A DNA stretch of 64,000 nt. It comes from Anniella stebbinsi. Taxonomy: Eukaryota > Chordata > Lepidosauria > Squamata > Anniellidae. The stretch covers positions 35,716,001 to 35,780,000 of the forward strand of contig JARDYH010000004.1 of NCBI GenBank assembly GCA_029215795.1. Reading direction: 5' to 3'. Made by a program: the position numbers and the translations under genes. Of the stretch, positions 63,919-64,000 are shown piece by piece (the first letter of the stretch is position 1; every line of letters starts with the position of its first letter). The notes under the pieces are model-generated. The model was not told the origin of the DNA, searched no databases, and was given only the letters and a program-made list of their open reading frames with translations.

Positions 63919-64000
63919 AGAGAGCCAGTGTGGTGTAGTGGCTAAAGTGTTGGACTGGGAGCCGGGAGATCCGGGTTCTAATCCCCACTTGGCCATGGAA
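63919..64000 (+). mobile_element. tRNA-derived SINE with CORE/MIR-like body, cut by window end
   Basis: AGAGCCAGTGTGGTGTAGTGGC, GTGTTGGACTGGGAGCC, GATCCGGGTTCTAATCCCC, CTTGGCCATGG. Better preserved than 19207-19455, and it supplies the expected 5' start of that family. Confidence 0.8.

Overview
This is vertebrate nuclear DNA, most likely from a squamate reptile (a lizard). The reasons are one exon of a vertebrate synaptic gene with good splice sites, CR1 and L2 LINE 3' ends, two tRNA-derived SINE families of the type I know from lizards, very many short hAT-like and foldback DNA transposons, and long microsatellites. The species cannot be set from the window. Base composition is AT-leaning, with no bacterial-style gene organisation. 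Family names for repeats come from memory of motifs and from comparing copies inside the window, not from a database search. The only host protein-coding sequence I can support is the first coding exon of DLGAP4 (SAPAP4/GKAP-like postsynaptic scaffold) on the + strand: exon 55841-56890, CDS 55937-56890, 318 codons ending in phase 0 at a GT donor. Everything upstream is 5' intron or intergenic DNA, and everything downstream is the next intron. Layout: 1-2.3 kb is SINE, hAT relic, CR1 3' end and two copies of a composite foldback element. 2.3-9.2 kb is LINE tails and small DNA transposons. 9.2-14.8 kb holds a compound AAG/AGG repeat, hAT relics, a well-preserved L2 3' end (12.3-12.96 kb) and a third composite element. 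14.9-18.1 kb is mostly unassigned, with an old 22-bp minisatellite near 16.2 kb. 18.2-19.9 kb is CR1, SINE-in-hAT and an L2 tail. 20.0-21.6 kb has a cluster of promoter-type ACTACAACTCCCAGCATGC-like motifs. 22.7-27.5 kb carries three more composite elements. 27.6-31.9 kb is DNA transposons, including one insertion whose empty site survives in an inverted relative at 46.7-47.1 kb. 32-50 kb is scattered relics, an L2-in-hAT nest, a 240-bp inverted duplication and a second young L2. 51-53.4 kb is two clean nested insertions. 55.6-56.9 kb is the CT tract and the DLGAP4 exon. 57-64 kb is intron with many foldback elements and SINEs. The most distinctive structure is the six-copy composite foldback family. 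Five copies have perfect or near-perfect 8-bp target duplications. Those five contain an internal second set of terminal-repeat-like sequence, so a roughly 172-bp unit with its own ends sits inside a roughly 320-bp mobile unit. They fall into two subfamilies whose two outer ends changed together.
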